From positions 3,059,468 through 3,123,467 of the forward strand of contig JAVLUZ010000341.1 of the NCBI GenBank assembly GCA_036768485.1: a DNA stretch of 64,000 nucleotides, written 5' to 3'. Shown one piece after another: positions 60,301 to 64,000 of the stretch. Each line of letters begins with the position of its first letter. Position 1 is the stretch's first letter. Source of the DNA: Mermis nigrescens. Taxonomy: Eukaryota > Nematoda > Enoplea > Mermithida > Mermithidae. The notes under the pieces were generated by a model, which saw nothing but the letters and a program-made list of their open reading frames with translations, had not been told where the DNA came from and searched no databases. The translations under genes and the position numbers were made by a program.

Positions 60301-62638
60301 AGAGTTATTCAGAATGCTGCTTTACCGATCCTTGATTAAATGCAAGTTATTTGATTTAAAGGTCATCATTCTCCGCCGGCGTCCTTTGAATATATCATCG
60401 TTGAAAAGAAGGGCAACAAGAATAACGTTGGTTTAGTCACTCTGAACAGGCCTAAGGCCCTAAACGCTCTTTGTGATGCATTAATGCGAGAATTTAGATG
60501 TGATTCAGGCAATTCTAATGTGCGATGTGGGGAAGGGTATTTTTGTTTTATATATTTTGCTCAAATTTCTGATTTTTATTCTCTTATCTGAAGTAAACTG
60601 CGCTGACTTTATTCTATTATATTGCATATAAAATTCCTCAAGCGAGGAAGAGAACTCTGCTGGGAAATATTATGTAACAACTGTTTTCCTCTTTTTAGTT
60701 AGATGGTGCCTTATGCAACTTCGACAGGGATGAGAACATTGGTGCCATTGTACTAACCGGATCCAAGCGTGCCTTTGCTGGTTTGTAACTTTTGATGATT
60801 TCATGACCTTTTTCCTTATTCGTTGTTAACATGTCGTTTAAGTTGAGGTACCACAATAATCCTGTATGAATCAGATAACATCTACTCACTCCTGTTTTTT
60901 TGTAATCCTTGAAGAAAATTTTTACTTAGATAATTGTGCCAATTGAAGTCCTGAAAAATTTGTAAATCACAGCTTTCCGTCTGATATGTTGAATGAGGAT
61001 CAATGTTTTTTGGTTCAAGGTCCCTTTGTATATGTACGGTCCCAAAAGTTTTTTTGCTTTTTGTAAACGTAAATTTTATTCCACTTTTATATGGTACAGT
61101 AAGGCGTCCTGTACACTTAAACTGTGTTTTTCGATCTTTAATGCCTCCTAGTTTAGCCAATGGATGAGTTTTTGACGATGAACTGTACAGTAGTTTTAAC
61201 AGATTATAAGATGGCGCTAGAAAATTTTGATATTTTTACCGTTTCCAAGTAGAATTTGCTGCCTTTTTATTGACAAATGGTTAGAAAACTTAAATTTAGC
61301 CTTTTATATATAAATATTCTTCTAATCAGAATTTTTATGTACCTATTTATTATGAATTCAAGTCAACTTAAGGCTTCTAACAGAAAAACAGCGCAAATCA
61401 ATAACTTGGTATGAACTAGTGGTTTATTTTGGCTGATTCAAGCTTTTAAAGTCAAAGCTGGAGGTTTGTAAAGAGAAATAGCAATAGTCAGCGCGAAGCA
61501 ATGGAAATTTTTGACGTTATTGCCCTTCTAAGTCAATTTTAACCGTTATACAGCATAGACAATTATTACTTTTAACCATACATGATCTTGGGGGTCCACC
61601 CCCTCCCCAGAAAAATTTTAACCCTCCGCAAAAAAAATTTTACCACTTCCCTCTAGAATTGGCATTTTTCGAAAGTTCCCAAAAATTTTCTAAAAATTTG
61701 TATAAAAGGTGCTTTTAAGTGTTTTTAGCTATCTATTTGCTCAAAAGTGTTAAATTTTCGGCCGCCATTTTACTCATATTTTGACTATATTTTGTTCGAT
61801 TTGTTACATTTTTTTATTTTTTCGAAATTTTTTTAGATTTTTATGCTCTAGAAAAATAGAGCATTGTTAGAAACGCTGCAAAACGATGTTTTTGACGCGT
61901 ATCTACCATTTTTTCCCAAAAAGGTGCTTGAAATTCCCCTCCCCACCCGAAATTCCCATGCTGTGCATGTATGGTTATAATTAATTAATTCTAGTTATTT
62001 TTATTGATTGTAATTATAATTTATATGCCTTTTAGACGTTTTACGGTTTTTCACCCTCTAAAAAATTTTAACCTTTACATGTATGTACAAAGACGGTCCC
62101 TAAAAGTCTTCGAACATCGGTAAAACTCTTTGCCGAATAGGAAAAATATGATGAAGATCATTGAATTCTTGCATGTTTCTACTTAATGTATGCACAAGCA
62201 TGACCAGTTTGGAAGTGAAAGTCTACCAAATATGTAAAAATTATAAAAAGTTGGTCAAATTTACAGTCATATTTTTAAATTTGGCGATTGTGCTGGGGAT
62301 GAAAAATTTTTGGGGTAGGGACAGCTCGTGTATTTGTGCTACTTCTCCTGAACCGACTTCCAAATCTTGGATTTTCGCTTCAAAAGTTTGCTATAAGTCC
62401 ATTTCCAGCCAATTCGCTGTTCTCTCGTAATTACTAGATACTGAAACTGAAATGACTTGACTTGTTTTTATGATCTTCTAGGGTCCAATGTACACATTTT
62501 AATGTTTTAGCCGGTGCGGACATCAAAGAAATGCAGAATGTACAGTACGCGCAGGCCTATAAATCGAAATTCCTTGAACATTGGACCAATATTACGAAAA
62601 TTCGCAAACCTATTATCGCTGCTGTCAACGGCTTTGCA
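57251..62638 (+). CDS. ECHS1: Mitochondrial short-chain enoyl-CoA hydratase, first four coding exons (3' end outside window)
   Basis: Crotonase that hydrates short-chain 2-enoyl-CoAs in mitochondrial beta-oxidation and valine breakdown. Exons 57251-57323, 60362-60499, 60703-60780, 62511-62638 (417 nt, 139 codons). The first encodes a basic, hydroxyl-rich mitochondrial presequence ([13 protein letters not shown]...); then [20 protein letters not shown] (start of the crotonase fold), [15 protein letters not shown] (CoA/oxyanion-hole segment) and [11 protein letters not shown]. The catalytic glutamates lie in exons beyond 64000. The frame is open across all joins. Introns hold MITEs A7, A8 and C3; MITE B6 sits about 120 bp upstream of the first exon. 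Assignment to ECHS1 rather than another crotonase rests on the near-identity of the [11 protein letters not shown] and [10 protein letters not shown] blocks. Confidence 0.94.
57324..58651 (+). other. ECHS1: ECHS1 intron 1, first part; nothing further seen
   Basis: AT-rich intron without recognised repeats until A7. The 88-codon minus-strand open frame near 57476 has no domain I recognise. Confidence 0.6.
58652..59086. mobile_element. Family A MITE A7, 435 bp (ECHS1 intron 1)
   Basis: Ends CACGCTTTTTTGTATTCGG and GTACAAAAAAACACTG; flanks ccaactaa / gtaactac share five of eight. Exact palindrome at 58866. Confidence 0.85.
59792..60241. mobile_element. Family A MITE A8, 450 bp (ECHS1 intron 1)
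   Basis: Ends CAGTGTTTTTTTGTACAAGG and AATACAAAAAAACCTTG; perfect 8-bp duplications atcacacc (59784-59791, 60242-60249). Exact palindrome at 60007. Ends 120 bp before exon 2. Confidence 0.93.
60362..60499 (+). CDS. ECHS1: ECHS1 exon 2
   Basis: Acceptor tttaaag. Encodes [17 protein letters not shown], then [20 protein letters not shown]. The 3' limit is uncertain: GT at 60500 is the nearest donor that keeps phase with exon 3 when exon 3 starts at 60703, but it yields one residue more than the human protein in the connecting helix. Confidence 0.85.
60703..60780 (+). CDS. ECHS1: ECHS1 exon 3
   Basis: Acceptor ctttttagttag (two overlapping AG choices, 60698 or 60702, in the same frame); donor GTTTGT. 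Encodes [19 protein letters not shown], then SKRAFA, the conserved GAIVLTG strand of the crotonase fold. Confidence 0.88.
61577..61973. mobile_element. Family C MITE C3, 397 bp (ECHS1 intron 3)
   Basis: Ends CATACATGATCTTGGGGG and CATGCTGTGCATGTATG, like C1. No duplication readable. Confidence 0.82.
62511..62638 (+). CDS. ECHS1: ECHS1 exon 4
   Basis: Acceptor aatgttttag, donor GTATAT. Encodes [20 protein letters not shown], then [19 protein letters not shown]; the next exon should begin with the Gly-rich FGGGCE segment carrying the first catalytic Glu. Phase 1 in, phase 0 out. Confidence 0.95.
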
Positions 62639-63747
62639 GTATATATACGCCTTCTACTACCTCAAATGCTCAAATATTCGTCCGTTTACTTTTTAATAAC
62701 ATATTTATAATGATGGAAAAATAAGAGAACATGAAAACTATACTTAGCCTAAACAGGAGTCTACACATACATAAGTATAGTTTTGGCTCTCCTTAACTAT
62801 TTTATTAGAGGAATACCTTTTATTCTCCGATTAAAAATTGAGAAAAGGTCTAATTCTTGATGTGAGATTGAAAAATTGACATTATGTATCTTTGGTCGAA
62901 ATTTTAAACCCTCTGAATAGTAAATTGCTGGAGTAGAGCAGAAAAATCAGGAGTATTGCTTTTCAAAACCGGATAATCTGCCGTGTTACGTGTTTTTAAT
63001 GCGTCGTGTAATCTCAATGCGGCTAATGTTTTCACATCATTATCGACTGATTTTTTTAAATCAGTCGAGATTAAGAGTTACAAGAGTAATGTACGTAAGC
63101 CAATAAGCACTCATGAACATAGTCGGTGAGAGGGGCATTCCAATATCTAATATTTCCCAAAAAAACGGGTGGTTTTAGGTTGTTGAAAGAAAAGGATAAT
63201 TACAACATGATAACTTGAGCTATAAATAGTACAGAATCCGATTCATGTGCCTGAATCCTCAGCTGACTTGCTTGTTTCTTTAAAAATATAAATTTTCCTT
63301 TAAGAGTATTTTAAGTTTATCAAACAACATAAATTGACTTGTCCGCATTATGAAATAATTGTAAATAAGCTTCTCATTACGTACGTAAAATTCGATCTAT
63401 TATTTCGTCGAAAACGTTTGTGGAATAACTAAAGGAGATTATAACAGCAATTTAAGCAGCAAGTCACTAATTGACATTCTTTCTCATTTCATAGGCTGGA
63501 TACAACCGAAAATTAGAATAAATTTTATTGTTTGGTTTTAATAGACTGTGCGAGATGGGATTGTCTGAAAATGTCGATCGTTTTGATACTCACAGTCTAC
63601 AAAATATAGCACACAGAATTTCGAGTTCACTATCCCTCGAACGTACTTAAGTACGACTTACATGCAATTGTGTTATCAGCGACCAGATCATCGTCTTGCT
63701 TGTATATAATAGCTCGAAAATGCATGAGGATTTGACGGCAGACATGC
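62639..63747 (+). other. ECHS1: ECHS1 intron 4; nothing further seen
   Basis: AT-rich; no further exon is recognisable before the window ends, so the exon with the GGG and catalytic Glu segment is beyond 64000. Confidence 0.6.
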
Positions 63748-64000
63748 ACAGCATGAGACTTCTTATGGGGTGAATTTTCAAAGTGCTATTTTTTGGCTCA
63801 AAATGGTAGATACGCATCAAAATGTCATTTTAGCGTTTCTGACGATGCTCTATCTTTTTAGAGCATAAAAACATAATTTCAAAAAAATTGAATAAATTGA
63901 ACAAAATATGTATAAGCAAAAAATGAGTATATGGCGCGAAGCACCTAAAGCGGCGCCTTTTTTCGGATTTTTACTCTTGGAAAATCGCGAATTCTGAGGC
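63748..64000. mobile_element. Family C element C4, cut by window end
   Basis: Starts near CATGCACAGCATGAGAC, in the orientation of C2, with ggcgcgaagcacc at 63933; the other end is outside. Confidence 0.7.

Overview
This is AT-rich, intron-rich animal DNA (probably an invertebrate, judged only from gene content, intron structure and repeats) that is mostly transposon debris. One 100-bp run of N (8747-8846) marks an assembly gap. Two host genes can be read through their splice sites, both on the + strand: (1) an ALKBH5-type m6A RNA demethylase in eight exons from 24009 to 47517, whose exon phases close into one 408-residue reading frame ending at a stop codon; and (2) the first four coding exons of mitochondrial short-chain enoyl-CoA hydratase (ECHS1), 57251-62638, running off the right edge. 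I found no support for any other host protein gene; nearly all other open frames lie in repeats.

Layout. 1-8746: fragments and small terminal-inverted-repeat (TIR) elements, including a 600-bp foldback element at 3906. 8747-13330: gap, a frameshifted LINE ORF1 (PHD-like finger plus coiled coil), and two decayed LINE ORF2 pieces head to head. 13431-18957: two inverted copies of one element (family E); the second is split by a 3.04-kb element (F) that carries a 21-22-bp satellite and a 122-bp tandem array. 19787-23905: elements D1 and G1 (with C2 inside) and a LINE 3' end with an (AAT)n tail. 24009-47517: ALKBH5, its introns packed with repeats, a cluster of elements abutting (TA)n tracts, and a tandem array of family B. 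47623-57124: intergenic transposon nests, including five levels at 52.6-55.8 kb and three levels at 49.2-51.7 kb. 57251-end: ECHS1.

Common theme. Elements of at least ten unrelated-looking families (named A, B, C, D, E, F, G, H, M, N here) are each bounded by an 8-bp target-site duplication, the hallmark of hAT-type transposition, yet no transposase reading frame is visible. Several unrelated families also carry the same palindrome GGCGCGAAGCGCC, whose core GCGAAGC is a known, exceptionally stable DNA mini-hairpin. ALKBH5 (nuclear RNA demethylation) and ECHS1 (mitochondrial beta-oxidation and valine catabolism) have no known functional link; their neighbourhood looks incidental.
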